Shown here piece by piece: positions 10,101 to 18,338 of a stretch of DNA of 64,000 bases. Position 1 is the stretch's first letter, and each line of letters starts with the position of its first letter. The stretch comes from Lunularia cruciata (Eukaryota > Streptophyta > Marchantiopsida > Lunulariales > Lunulariaceae). A program made the position numbers and the translations under genes. The DNA is taken from contig OX419757.1 in the NCBI GenBank assembly GCA_948567375.1, forward strand, positions 66,216,001 through 66,280,000. Direction: 5' to 3'. The notes under the pieces are model-generated. The model did not search any database. It had not been told where the DNA came from and worked only from the letters and a program-made list of their open reading frames with translations.

Positions 10101-10641
10101 ATGGGGTATCTGAATGTGAAGTGTTGGTGGTGTTAGTCACAGGAACAGTGACTCTATGGTTTGATGGCCCAATCCTCAAGTACCCTTTGTGCCATCGATC
10201 AGTTGTGCGTGCTGCTCTCAACCATGGCCTCCCAAGAAGTAAGTCATAGCTTGAATCCTTCAAGACTTGGAAAGTCATGAGATTTTGAACTCCCATAACT
10301 GAAACTACCACCTTATCCATCACCCCTACTGGTCGAACTTGTTGCTTGTTTGCCATGCTCACCACAAATGTTGAAGGTCTTGAGGGTATCATACCCAACT
10401 TCTTCATCAACCTTTCTGACATGGCATTCACTGCTGATCCTCCATCAACCAATGCATCCTTGATGTTGTGACCATTCACTCTCACATCAATCTTGGAGGC
10501 ATATTCACAAGCCTCCCATGGTGCTGGCTTGGCATCCACCACCCCCATTGATACTGGAACTTTTGCCTTCTTCTTCTTTTTGCTCCTTGTAGAACTCAAA
10601 CCACCTCTAAGCTCCTTTCTCAAGGTAGGGTTCAAAGCAAT
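7123..10641 (-). CDS. pol: S1 pol polyprotein (PR-RT-RNaseH-INT)
   Basis: About 1,170 codons without a stop, in the same frame as gag and separated from it only by a TAA at 10642-10644; there is no ATG at its start. Counting from NPTLRKEL as residue 2: protease active site VDGGS (D64) with LLLGRPWL at about 132-139; RT with SEWVSP (335), CVDYKKLN (354), GLCNAPATFQR (426) and the catalytic FIDDF (D455, D456); RNase H with YTDAS (D604), TEREGL, TDHKAL (D671) and NADLLSR (D714); integrase HHCC (H814, H822, C853, C856), and the D884, D944, E980 triad with the usual 35-residue spacing; then a GPF module near residue 1133. No chromodomain follows. All catalytic residues I can identify are present, so this pol looks functional. 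Confidence 0.95.
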   Translation of the reverse strand: MALNPTLRKELRGGLSSTRSKKKKKAKVPVSMGVVDAKPAPWEACEYASKIDVRVNGHNIKDALVDGGSAVNAMSERLMKKLGMIPSRPSTFVVSMANKQQVRPVGVMDKVVVSVMGVQNLMTFQVLKDSSYDLLLGRPWLRAARTTDRWHKGYLRIGPSNHRVTVPVTNTTNTSHSDTPSSNYWESDSEEGASGVDTSMEEETSTEEDESESDSDVYPLCAMDFAPKPEVLKDPDKSPLTLEEVERRLSTLKYGPNVTKEEKVRFEEIFRKFIHVFAFSYKDLKEVTLEEHKIEVESHARPIRQKQRRISPPISLVVKEEIDKLKEAGFIFEVENSEWVSPIVIVKKKNGKLRVCVDYKKLNAVTKKDYYPLPFIDEILEEVAGHERYSFGDGYSGYNQIKIAPEHQQLTTFTTPWGTYAFKVMPFGLCNAPATFQRFMNKVFEPFIGKFVRDFIDDFCVYGSKEEHFEHLIKVLQRLDEANASLNPEKCIFGCEEGLLLGHIISKDGIAVDPEKVRKISDLPFPSSLTKLRQFLGMVGYYRRFIFSFSNKAYALTIYMKKGVDYMVILEDKEVLKAFEELKQSLVVAPILAKPDWSKPFILYTDASNVAIGCTLSQLDQDGHDHPIAYASRQMVSAEKNYSVTEREGLAVIFGLKKFRHYLIGGKATIVTDHKALKYIFNKPNVEGRLARWMILLSEYDYTIEDRPGKKHANADLLSRAYDHDGDEPVDDSFPDEELMTISVTQEIPMEYKEIVDFVTRGNYPEGMHARERKALAARSRPYTMVEDILFHQGADGLLRRAVGKEESILLIKEFHEGLVCGGHFARKVTAFKILDAGYHWRGIFKDCLDYCKTCHVCQAFARKSTSTPPLRSIPLLGPFEKWGIDFVGPLNRTPRNNRYIVVVTDYLTKWVEARPLRDKNEDEVGRFLYERIITRFGCPLELVSDRGGEFTGSITTAMLRHFSITHRVTTSYKPNSNGLAERTNQTLCMMLAKDAEMEGAKHHWDKRIHAVLWEYRTTMKTSTGYSPFQLVYGIESTLPIHFDLPTFQSIHRRLKKAQGSDAGKSRKDQLMELEEARAVAMVRVEQAQRKQKESYDKRQGKKKVEPFKEGDWVMLFDSIRFKRVQKKFLPKYFGPFIVEKVWGNYTYDLKDLGGRHFDRINHDKLKMYHRR

Positions 10642-11949
10642 TTATTGGCCCACTGTGATGTTAGCCTTGTGACTACCAACATCCTCCAACACATTGTAGT
10701 TCCATTGTTGCTTTGAGATCAAGAAGTCCTCCATCCCCAACTTCTTCCTTGGAGTCTTTGTTGTTGATGGTGTTGAGGTGCGAGTGCTCCTAGTAGACAT
10801 AGGAGTATCCTTGCTTGAAGTAAATCCTTGAGAAGAGTGAACATCCTCTGCAAAACGAGCTCTCTTCTTCTCTTGTGCCAAAAGCTCCAAATTAAGACCC
10901 TTGGAGTTTGAGCACTCTCCCTTCTCATACTTGCTCTCAACCACATCTATGGATGCTATCCCCTTACCTTTGTTGGGATTAGGAGCCACTTGGGTTTCAC
11001 TACCTCCCTCTTTCCCTCTATTGGCTCCCTCATAACCCCTTCCTCCATGGTAAGTGGAATTTGGGCAATTCCTTTGGATATGGCCTCTTCCTCCACAACC
11101 AAAACAATTTCTATCATTGAAATTGTTGGCTGGTTGGCCTCCTCTATATGGATAGTTTCCATAACTCCTAGGTCCTCTCCCTACATTCTGATCCACCTCT
11201 CTCTTCTCCCATAGTTGCACCACATTGATCTTGAGATCCGCAAGTTGTTCTGTGATGGTTTGGAGTGGATCTTTTGGTGGAGGTGCAAGAATTGGAGCAA
11301 CTACTACTTGTGGTGCAACCCTTGTCACCAAAGTATCAGAAGTTCCACCATACTTGTAGCCTTGAGGAGGATGCACAACCTCCTTCACCACCAAATCACT
11401 CTCATCCCCTTCCAAACTCTCCTCCATACGAATTGCGATCTTGATAGCTTCAACCTTGGAAGAAGGTTTCTCATATCTCACCTTGCTTCTAATTTGTGGT
11501 CTCAATCCTCCCACAAAATTCTTGGTGAGCATGGCCCCTATGCCAATCATTGTAGTCTCCACATCATCCCCACCCTTCCTCAACACTATGCGAAATCTGG
11601 ACTCCAACTTTTCCACTCTTTCCACATAGACCCTCACTTTCTCTCCATCTCCTTGCTTGAGAAATGTAACCTCACTCATCAATCTCTCATAACTCTCATC
11701 AGGAAGAAAGTTCTCAATGAGTGCTGAAGTCAAAGTCTCCCAAGACTCCTCTTCCCCCTCTCTCCTCTCTCTCTTTTGGTATTCTGACTCATACCATGTA
11801 AGTGCTGCATCCTCAAAGAAATCTGGTAATAATGAGGCCCACTCATTCTTCCTCCTCTCATTGTTTCCTATGCAAGCTCTCTTGAAGTCTCTCACAAAGG
11901 CCTCCACATCTTCTCCATCCTTGCCAAAGAAAACCGGAAGTTTCCCCAT
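10642..11949 (-). CDS. gag: S1 gag
   Basis: 435 codons starting MGKLPVFFGKDGEDVEAFV. Residues about 5-180 match the retrotransposon Gag (capsid) pattern, with WYESEYQKRER near 52 and FVGGLRPQIRSKV near 145. A proline-rich linker follows, then one CCHC zinc knuckle CFGCGGRGHIQRNC (residues 282-295) and a serine/threonine-rich tail. It ends VGQ-stop. In S4 and S5 the stop codon position reads TTG and the frame continues, so the stop is particular to S1. Gag would form the particle that packages element RNA. Confidence 0.93.
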   Translation of the reverse strand: MGKLPVFFGKDGEDVEAFVRDFKRACIGNNERRKNEWASLLPDFFEDAALTWYESEYQKRERREGEEESWETLTSALIENFLPDESYERLMSEVTFLKQGDGEKVRVYVERVEKLESRFRIVLRKGGDDVETTMIGIGAMLTKNFVGGLRPQIRSKVRYEKPSSKVEAIKIAIRMEESLEGDESDLVVKEVVHPPQGYKYGGTSDTLVTRVAPQVVVAPILAPPPKDPLQTITEQLADLKINVVQLWEKREVDQNVGRGPRSYGNYPYRGGQPANNFNDRNCFGCGGRGHIQRNCPNSTYHGGRGYEGANRGKEGGSETQVAPNPNKGKGIASIDVVESKYEKGECSNSKGLNLELLAQEKKRARFAEDVHSSQGFTSSKDTPMSTRSTRTSTPSTTKTPRKKLGMEDFLISKQQWNYNVLEDVGSHKANITVGQ

Positions 11950-12184
11950 CTTAACCCCTCACTATCTTTCTTTTCTCTTAATTTTTTTTTTCTCTTTTCT
12001 TTTCTCTCACTCTATTACTAATAGAGTATATACATGACTTACACCATCTGAGAATAATACACTCTAGGGAACACAAAAGGTTCAGGTTGCTCCAAGATTT
12101 CTATAGCAACATCAAATCCTAGAGTGCATATTAATCTAACTCTCATGGATAGTTTATCCATAAGTTGAAAGATTATCTCCATCA

Positions 12185-12658
12185 CTAATCTTGAGAACTA
12201 GCTGATGAAGGTGGTAGTATTTCTGTAGCTGTACTAAGACTCTCTCCAAGATCCTTCACCAAAGTTTCCAAAAGTGCTTTTACTCCACTACACTCATGTC
12301 CTTTTGGAAGTCCTTCAACTCCACAAACCTCACACAACTCCTTGGTCTTAGATCTTCTCCCTCCCAATCTTGGTGAAGAAGGTCCAACATGCAAACCCAA
12401 GTCAAGTAAGCCTCTCCTTTCCCTCAATCTCTTGCTCTCAAAGGTTAATGGACATGAACTTGCCTTATGTCCCTTCTCTCCACATAGAAAGCACTTAGAC
12501 TCACTCTTTCCTCCAAGTGGTGTAGGTTTTTGGATCCTCTCAACACTCTCTTCAAATTCTATTGTAAACTCTCTTTTCCTCAAATCCACCCCTACAATCA
12601 CCTCAAACCCTTGGGGAACCTTGCATAATCTCAATTTCCACTCTTGATGACCCTCCAT
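12185..12658 (-). CDS. S1 extra ORF upstream of gag, zinc-knuckle protein (157 aa)
   Basis: Opens MEGHQEWKLRLCKVPQGF and lies between leader and gag. It holds a classical CCHC knuckle, CFLCGEKGHKASSC, and a second cysteine/histidine cluster, CEVCGVEGLPKGHEC, then an alpha-helical serine-rich tail. I chose the ATG at 12658 because S5 has the same start and exactly the same length (157 aa). An upstream in-frame ATG would add 8 residues in S1 only. Function is unknown. Extra ORFs before gag are known in some plant Tat-lineage (Ogre) elements, but I cannot show homology. Nucleic-acid binding is likely from the knuckles. Confidence 0.8.
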   Translation of the reverse strand: MEGHQEWKLRLCKVPQGFEVIVGVDLRKREFTIEFEESVERIQKPTPLGGKSESKCFLCGEKGHKASSCPLTFESKRLRERRGLLDLGLHVGPSSPRLGGRRSKTKELCEVCGVEGLPKGHECSGVKALLETLVKDLGESLSTATEILPPSSASSQD

Positions 12659-12819
12659 GTTCCCAAAGATGAATCTAAACACTCAAACATGCTTTTTGTT
12701 GATCTCAAACTTCTCATGCATGAGATCTCCACTCTGCAGAATTGACCCTTCCTCACAATGTCACTCAAATCTCCCAACGAATATGTCACAGTCCTCTGAA
12801 ATTTTCCACACTTGATCAC
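12631..12819 (-). CDS. Small ORF overlapping the start of the zinc-knuckle ORF
   Basis: Begins MIKCGKFQRTVTYSLGDL and runs about 60 codons in another frame, overlapping the zinc-knuckle ORF start. Equivalent open frames occur in S2 (19702-19917) and S5 (35148-35363), sharing GDLNDIVRKGQFC, VEISCMRSLRST and MFECL. Preservation in three copies suggests it is either a small overlapping gene or the N-terminal part of the zinc-knuckle protein reached by a frameshift. I do not recognise the sequence. Confidence 0.4.
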   Translation of the reverse strand: MIKCGKFQRTVTYSLGDLSDIVRKGQFCRVEISCMRSLRSTKSMFECLDSSLGTWRVIKSGN

Positions 12820-13497
12820 AACTCTAGGGCGTCCCTCCCTGCAAAATTTTAGATCTTTTCATCGAGCCATTTGGCCTAGACACCTTTCTATTCAGCACCC
12901 ATATTTCAGATTTGGTCTGAAAACCACCCCCCTCACTTCAAATACTCATAACGCACTGCGCAAAAATGATCTCTCTCTAATTTTTGTGGCACAAGGTAGG
13001 ATACAATGCACTGAATTTTCTTGGAAATTTTCAGGACAATTCACTAAAAATTGAAGAAATGGCAGGCTCTGTACAATTTTCCAAAGAGCATGCAGTTGCG
13101 GGAGCACTTTACCCTATCAACTTTCAAAAATTCTAGCCCAGTGCGCATAGAAGCTCTCTCAATAATTTCAAGTGTGCTAACTGAAAGATAACCCAAGCTA
13201 TCATGTGTAGAAATCTCAAGTCCAGATCTCAAACTTGAGATTTTGCCCAAAATCACCTTAATCCCCAAAATCTGCAATCCACCTCACACAATCTCTCCAA
13301 TTCCTCTCATGTGTACAAGATGTACAAAATCACCTCAAAGACATCATAATGAACTACAGGGTATACAAATGGATCTTGGTTCTCTAACATAAGTTCAGCC
13401 CTCTCCTCTCCTAATGTTCTCTCCAAGTGAGCTCTCATAGCCTCCTTCTGCCTAATGTAGAATTGGACGCGGAACATTATCTTGCCTTCTAGAGAGG
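12820..13497 (-). other. S1 5' leader between PBS and the first ORFs
   Basis: About 680 bp of untranslated or weakly coding leader. Its proximal part carries the 77-codon frame that starts in the LTR. The rest has no sustained coding pattern. It is conserved in S2 and S5 and is the expected location of packaging and dimerisation signals; none is recognised by sequence. Confidence 0.5.
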
Positions 13498-13540
13498 TCC
13501 CGGCAACGGAACCAAAAATGTGAGCCGGCCTGTCTCTCAC
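13307..13540 (-). CDS. 77-codon frame spanning LTR end, PBS and leader
   Basis: Starts with an ATG inside the LTR (MRDRPAHIFGSVAGTSL), crosses the PBS and ends in the leader (VILYILYT). The old S3 copy keeps the same 77-codon frame (52785-53018) despite many substitutions, while S2 has an in-frame stop. In S3 the changes are mostly amino-acid altering, so the frame may be open by chance rather than selected. Confidence 0.25.
   Translation of the reverse strand: MRDRPAHIFGSVAGTSLEGKIMFRVQFYIRQKEAMRAHLERTLGEERAELMLENQDPFVYPVVHYDVFEVILYILYT
13498..13514 (-). other. S1 primer-binding site
   Basis: The sense strand reads TGGTTCCGTTGCCGGGA, 4 nt after the 5' LTR end. It resembles the tRNA-Asp complement TGGCGCCGTTGCCGGGGA but has TT for CG and one fewer G. 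All S copies share the TT variant, so it is a family trait; S3 reads TGGTTCCATTGCTAGGA and S5 TGGTTCTGTTGCCGGGA. Confidence 0.7.
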
Positions 13541-14197
13541 TCAGGATGAACCTCTGATGGCTATTATGGTAGCGCACCATGGACTAAGAAGGCAAGGAAC
13601 CCCAACTCCATCATACTCCTCCAAGGCTAACACTCCAAGACTCAAGACATTGCTCACTAGAGAACTCAATGAGAGAGAGATAGTTGCAAATGAAAGGATG
13701 ATGAGTACCTCCTCACTCCTTGTTTATATACTTGTGAAATAGTTACGTACCAAAGTTACTAATTACCGTAGTAACTCAAGTTACTAGACTAAAAGTCAAG
13801 TAAAGTCAAAAAGTAGAAAGGAATATCCATTCACATGGGCATATTCCCCTTATCTTGACCCAACCACTAAAGCAAGGATTCCTTCACATGGGCTATCCTT
13901 GGACTAAAGAAGAATCCAAAACAAAAAGGCTTGCGGGCCCAAGAGTTCTCAACTCTTTCCCCAAAGCCAAACACCTAGGAATAATACCAAGTCAACACAC
14001 TAAAATCCAAAATAGTGGTGCTCATCTTTTCTACTTCCTCTAAAGTAAGGTCCCATCTATCTTAGCTATGACTAACTTTAGCTAACCATGACTAATATAG
14101 AACCATCCTTTATCTCTATATAAATAATATCTCTTAAGTACTTGTAATACCAAGCTAAATATCACAATACCACACACATGCACAAATGGGTGTTACA
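13519..14197 (-). repeat. S1 5' LTR
   Basis: 679 bp, the partner of 6396-7074 with one difference seen. It is followed by the right GTGC target-site copy (14198-14201) and then the rest of the G1 integrase. Confidence 0.95.
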
Positions 14198-15216
14198 GTG
14201 CACGCTCATATCCAAAGCTATGATGCTTGTCAGAGAACGGGGAAGCCGACGGCTACTTCTCAATGGCCTTTGAGACCAATTTTGCCTTTGGCCCTATTTG
14301 AGAAATGGGGGATTGATTTTGTGTGTCCCATTCAACCAGTGACCCGAGTCCCAAGAAAGCGATACATTTTGGTTTGCATTGACTATGCTACCAAGATGGT
14401 CGAAGCTGAAGCAACTCGCAAAGATGATGCTGAAACTGTGGCGGAATTCTTCTTTTGAAACATCATCTCCCGATATGGGTGTCCTTTGGAATTGGTCAGT
14501 GACCAAGGAACACATTTTTTGAACTCTATAATGGAGGCGTTAACCAAGTACTTTTTGATTAAACATTGGAAGACGACTCCTTATAACCCAAAAGAAAATG
14601 GCTTAACAGAAAAAGCAAATGGGTTACTTTGCAAAATTTTGAATAAGGTGACTGTCAATTATGCCTATGATTGGGAAAAAAAATTACCAGCCGCGTTGTG
14701 GGCATACCAAATGACAAAAAAGATTACAACCAAACAAACTCCATACTTCTTGACATATGGCTTGCATCCCATATTGCCAGTTGAATTTGAAGTACCGACA
14801 TATCGGGTTCTTTGCGAAGAGCAAATGTTGGAAGAGGAAAGTCAGGATCTTTGGATTCATCATCTGATGTGGTTAGAAGAGAAAAGAGATGATGCAATGC
14901 AAACCACGAAAGAAGTACAAGCACAGAGGAAAGTCAGGCACGATAAGAGAATCAAGCCTGTAACTGTACGTGAAGGGGATTTGGTTTTATTATATGACAA
15001 TTGCCAAATATTTTTTCCAGGCAAGTTGCATTTGAGATGGATGGGTCCCTATTGAGTTCTTCATCTTTATAAAATGGGTCCATGCAGCTTGTAGACTTGG
15101 AAGGTAATCCTTTTGCCACTTGAGTAAATGGGTGGAGAGTTCAGAGATATTGGACCATAGACTCGGAAGTTTCAAAGACACCCGAGGTCTATGTTCACGA
15201 GGACGCTCACATTTGA
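14198..15216 (+). pseudogene. G1 integrase, remainder
   Basis: Resumes after S1 with HAHIQSYDACQ, the end of the HHCC zinc motif; the first cysteine is already tyrosine (G3 has CDACQ). The catalytic core follows: KWGIDFVCPI, LVSDQGTHF and the glutamate in NGLTEKANG. Stops occur at about 14456 (TGA for CGA in FFFRN) and 15052, and the C-terminal region ends with GDAHI-stop at 15214-15216, overlapping the polypurine tract. No chromodomain is visible. Inactive copy. Confidence 0.88.
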
Positions 15217-15227
15217 GGGAGGGGGTA
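15215..15227 (+). other. G1 polypurine tract
   Basis: GAGGGAGGGGG followed by TA lies immediately before the LTR start TGTGGTGCCC. G3 has GAGAAAGGGGG in the same place (46051-46061). This fixes the 5' edge of the giant LTR. Confidence 0.85.
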
Positions 15228-15613
15228 TGTGGTGCCCAAAATATTTTTTTTGTCAAAATAAAGAAGAAGAAGTGTATAGAGAAGTCGGTTTGCGCCTATA
15301 TGGCCAAAGAATGCGAAGAAAAGAGTCTTTGGGATGAAACCCAAAGTAAAGTGACTTTGGGTCATAAGGCGAAGTACTCGGAAATGCCCTGTCAGCATAC
15401 AACCCAAAGTAAGGTGTCTTTGTATCGGGGGAAGCTCAACCCGAGGCGAAGACAGTCTAACAACCTTTTGTCGGGGCAAGAAATTCAAGAAGGGACCGTT
15501 CAAAAACCGGTGGCCCATACGCGCGAAGGTTGATTGACAGTGACAGGTGCATGCAGGAGGTGTAATTTCTTGGTAGAAACTCAAAGTGACAAAAGACAAA
15601 GAAAGCACAACTT

Positions 15614-15620
15614 TATAAAA
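15614..15620 (+). promoter_or_regulatory. TATAAAA box upstream of the LTR ORF
   Basis: TATAAAA lies 21 nt before the ORF start at 15641. The same box stands at 28813, 46450 and, inverted, 63833-63839; in G2 it has decayed. Conserved distance to the ORF suggests it drives LTR-ORF transcription or the genomic RNA. If transcription starts ~30 nt downstream, the next in-frame ATG (MGGGKK, near 15780) may be the real start. Confidence 0.5.
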
Positions 15621-15640
15621 ATCAAACTCGCAACAAAGTA

Positions 15641-18215
15641 ATGTCAAGCAATTTTCCTTTGCCGTTGAGAAGTCATCTTACAGGAGATTGTGGGAAGGGA
15701 AAGAGAGTTGGAATCGCGTTAGTGTGTAAGGGAGAAGTCACGAGAGTGAAATCAAGAGATAGTGAGAAGGCAAAAGAGATGGGAGGAGGAAAGAAGAACT
15801 CCGAATTCATAGTGAGAAATCATGCGATTTGGAGGTTAGATGTGATTGCTAGGATCAAAGTCTTGAGCCGACTTCGGATCACTTTCTTGGCGTGGAATTA
15901 GAATGTGAGCTTTCTAGGTTTCATGATAGAAATCATCGAGAGCAAGTGTCTTGATGGACTCAAGGGAGAAGGGAAGAGAAGAAATCCGGCTTGCTGGACA
16001 GAGTCGGATTGGAGACTAGTACTTGGGAAGGAAGTAGGCTCGGAGCAGGGGGCCACGTTCTTGGGGAAGGGAGAGATAGCTCAAGAAACTCAAGAAGTGA
16101 GAGATGCATTCTCGTCAAAGCGGACGAAGAATGGGTACAAAGTTGAGAGCTACAAAGACCATGTGAAGAGAGGAATTGTGAGTGCGTTGATGGCTATCCT
16201 GAAGCCGGAGAGAACCATGTATGTGATGAAACACCAAGCGGTGTTCTTTCACAAGCTATTTGCAGGGGAACCAATCAATTGGGCAAGGTGTTTTCATGGT
16301 AGAACACGACAAATGGTGTGGAATGTACGGGATAAATTGCCTCCACACTACATCGTGTTGTTTGCAGTGTATTTCTACCTTGGGTTGAATTTGTTGAACT
16401 CAGCGGAGCAAACTCGGATGGTGTCGCTGTTCCATCCTGATTTGAGAAAGGAGGTCGATGTAGAGGAGCAGCAATACATTTTGCAAATCAGGAGCACCGA
16501 TGACTACTATACAAAGACAGGGAAGAACGTGGAGATCAAAGTGAGTACTCTGAACTCAAAGAAGAGAAGTTGGCAGGGTGAAGCTGAAGACACAAAGAAA
16601 CCTCGGAAGACCAAGAGAGGCAACCCAAGGTGAAGTATGGTGGTGATCGAGTCGGAGGATGAAGACTCAGAAGGTGATGCCGAGCTTAAGACCAAAGACT
16701 CGGAACACGAGGAGGAGCCCAAGCTAACGCTACAAAGTGGAGATACGAGTAACGACAGCGATGAATGAGGAGAAATGATATCGGCACCAGCTGCTGAAGA
16801 AGAAGAAGAAGTGCAGGCAGAAATCAAAGCCGAGGACAACACACAGTTGGAAGACAAAGTAACTGAGCCTGAAGAGAAGAAGATCGTAGAGCAAAGAGGA
16901 GTTTGCTTGAGACGTATAGCAAAGTATGAATCAGGTCTGGGTACGGTGAAGGAAGAAGCACATGAAAGCTCAGGAAGTGAGGCGTCTATTCCAATACGAC
17001 GACTGCAGAGAAGAAGGCGAGTATTGGGAGAAGAAGAGGTAAAGAAGGAGATCACTCCACAAGTTGAAGTAGTTGCCAGTGATGGAGTGGAGTACCTGCA
17101 AAAAGTTGTGTGTCCTCTTTTGGTGAAGCTGGACTACAAGAAGAAGGAGATGTAGTCGACTTGTCCAGAGGTGAAGACTGTGTTGCAAGTATTAGCAAGA
17201 CTGGAAGAAGAAAAACTCAGAGTTGAAGAAGAGTATAACCCGAGGTGAGGAGGAAAGAGAAGTACTACAAGCGGAGGCAGTAGTGAGAAGTCAGGTAATT
17301 GAAGACCTGGAGAGAGAAGTGAGTTATCAAGAGGATCTTGTGAAGAAGAGTGACATAGCAAGGGAGAGACAAGTAGCTGAGTACGAGATCTTGAAGCATC
17401 AGTTTGCTAATTCAAGAGTAGAGGTTATCCATGCTATGGCAAGAGTAGCTGCAAAGGATTAGGAGCTTGATAGAGTGATGGAGAGTGTCGAGGAGAAGAA
17501 GCAACTCTGGCAAAGAGAGTTGGCAGCACGATATAGAGAAGAAGAAAGATTACGTGAGTTACTTCGTAATCAGGAGGAGAGAGTTGTACAAAAGGAGAAG
17601 GAGAAGGAGACGATGAAAGCCAAGTTCAAAGTAGAATTGGCAACGTATAGGGAGGACTAGCTTGCGGATCAAGAACGAGAGCGGAAGATGAGATTGGAGC
17701 CTTTGAAGGAGATAGTTCTCAGGATGAATGCGATGCTAAGTACAGAGGCTAGCGTTCGGATTGAAGAGACGAGGCTGCACGAGTTGAAATTGTTGGTGCA
17801 GGAGACAAGGCGAAGATAGGCAAAGGATACAGATATGAATGCCTTGTTAATTAGTCTCAAAACTCGTGTAGACAAGAAGATCTTAGAGGTAGAAGACAAC
17901 ATTTTGATTAGATTAGACTTAGTGAAAATAGAGATAGAAAAACTTTGGAAAGATGTTAGAGCAAAACCCGAGGTAGATAACATAGGAGTACAAATGTCTT
18001 CGGAATTACCGATGGAGACATTAGAGAAGAGTGGGTTGAGAGACAAAGGTTTAGAAGGGTTACCTATTAGTGCAATTTTAGATCAGGAAAGAGAATTGCT
18101 GGATTTGGTAGAAGATGTAGAAGATATGAAACCCGAGGACAGAGTAGTAGGAAGTAAATTTACTTCAGGTTTGGGTTTGAAAGCCAAGGAAGAAGTAGAC
18201 ATTGGATTGGAGTAG
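15641..18215 (+). pseudogene. G1 LTR-encoded coiled-coil ORF (~858 codons), broken
   Basis: The reading frame begins MSSNFPLPLRSHL. Three regions are visible: an N-terminal globular part (to about 16500) with TESDWRLVLGKE, VKRGIVSALMAILKPER, HQAVFFHKLFAGEPINWARCF and YFYLGLNLL-type segments; an acidic middle with SEDEDSEG-like runs and LTLQSGDTS; and a long heptad-rich coiled coil (about 17050-18000) with EEKKQLWQREL and LRELLRNQEE. It ends EEEVDIGLE-stop. Damage is seven in-frame stops (CAG to TAG near 17153, 17460 and 17818; TGG to TAG near 15901 and 17660; others near 16633 and 16767) plus one extra A at about 17210-17216. No transmembrane segment or signal peptide is seen. Function unknown; not gag, pol or env. 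Confidence 0.8.
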
Positions 18216-18331
18216 TAACTGTTTTGAGATATGAAGAGGCAGATATGAAGAGGTGCATTGTCATTTTGGATCTACAGGTTAGAAGAGTTGTTGTAGAACG
18301 GTATAATCGTTAGAATTGTCGATTTGTTCAC

Positions 18332-18338
18332 TATTTAA
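18332..18338 (+). promoter_or_regulatory. TATTTAA box in the 3' part of the giant LTR
   Basis: CTATTTAAGAGTG is found about 120 bp after the LTR ORF in G1 (18332), G2 (27202), both G3 LTRs (40059, 50172) and, inverted, in diverged G4 (53815-53821). Its persistence in the diverged copy and its place ~670 bp before the LTR end make it a good candidate for the promoter of the gag-pol RNA. Confidence 0.5.

Larger units (their letters stand above)
6396..14197 (-). mobile_element. S1: near-intact short-LTR Ty3/gypsy retrotransposon
   Basis: A 7.8-kb element on the minus strand flanked by the 4-bp duplication GTGC (6392-6395 and 14198-14201). Both LTRs are 679 bp and I saw one difference between them (T/C near 6988), which marks a very recent insertion. 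Sense order is LTR (14197-13519), PBS, about 840-bp leader, a zinc-knuckle ORF, gag, pol (PR-RT-RNaseH-INT) and LTR (7074-6396). All three main frames are long and open; the only clear defect is a TAA between gag and pol. Both LTRs lack a 13-bp stretch (TAAGCATGTGGTC) present in most other S LTRs. Confidence 0.95.
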
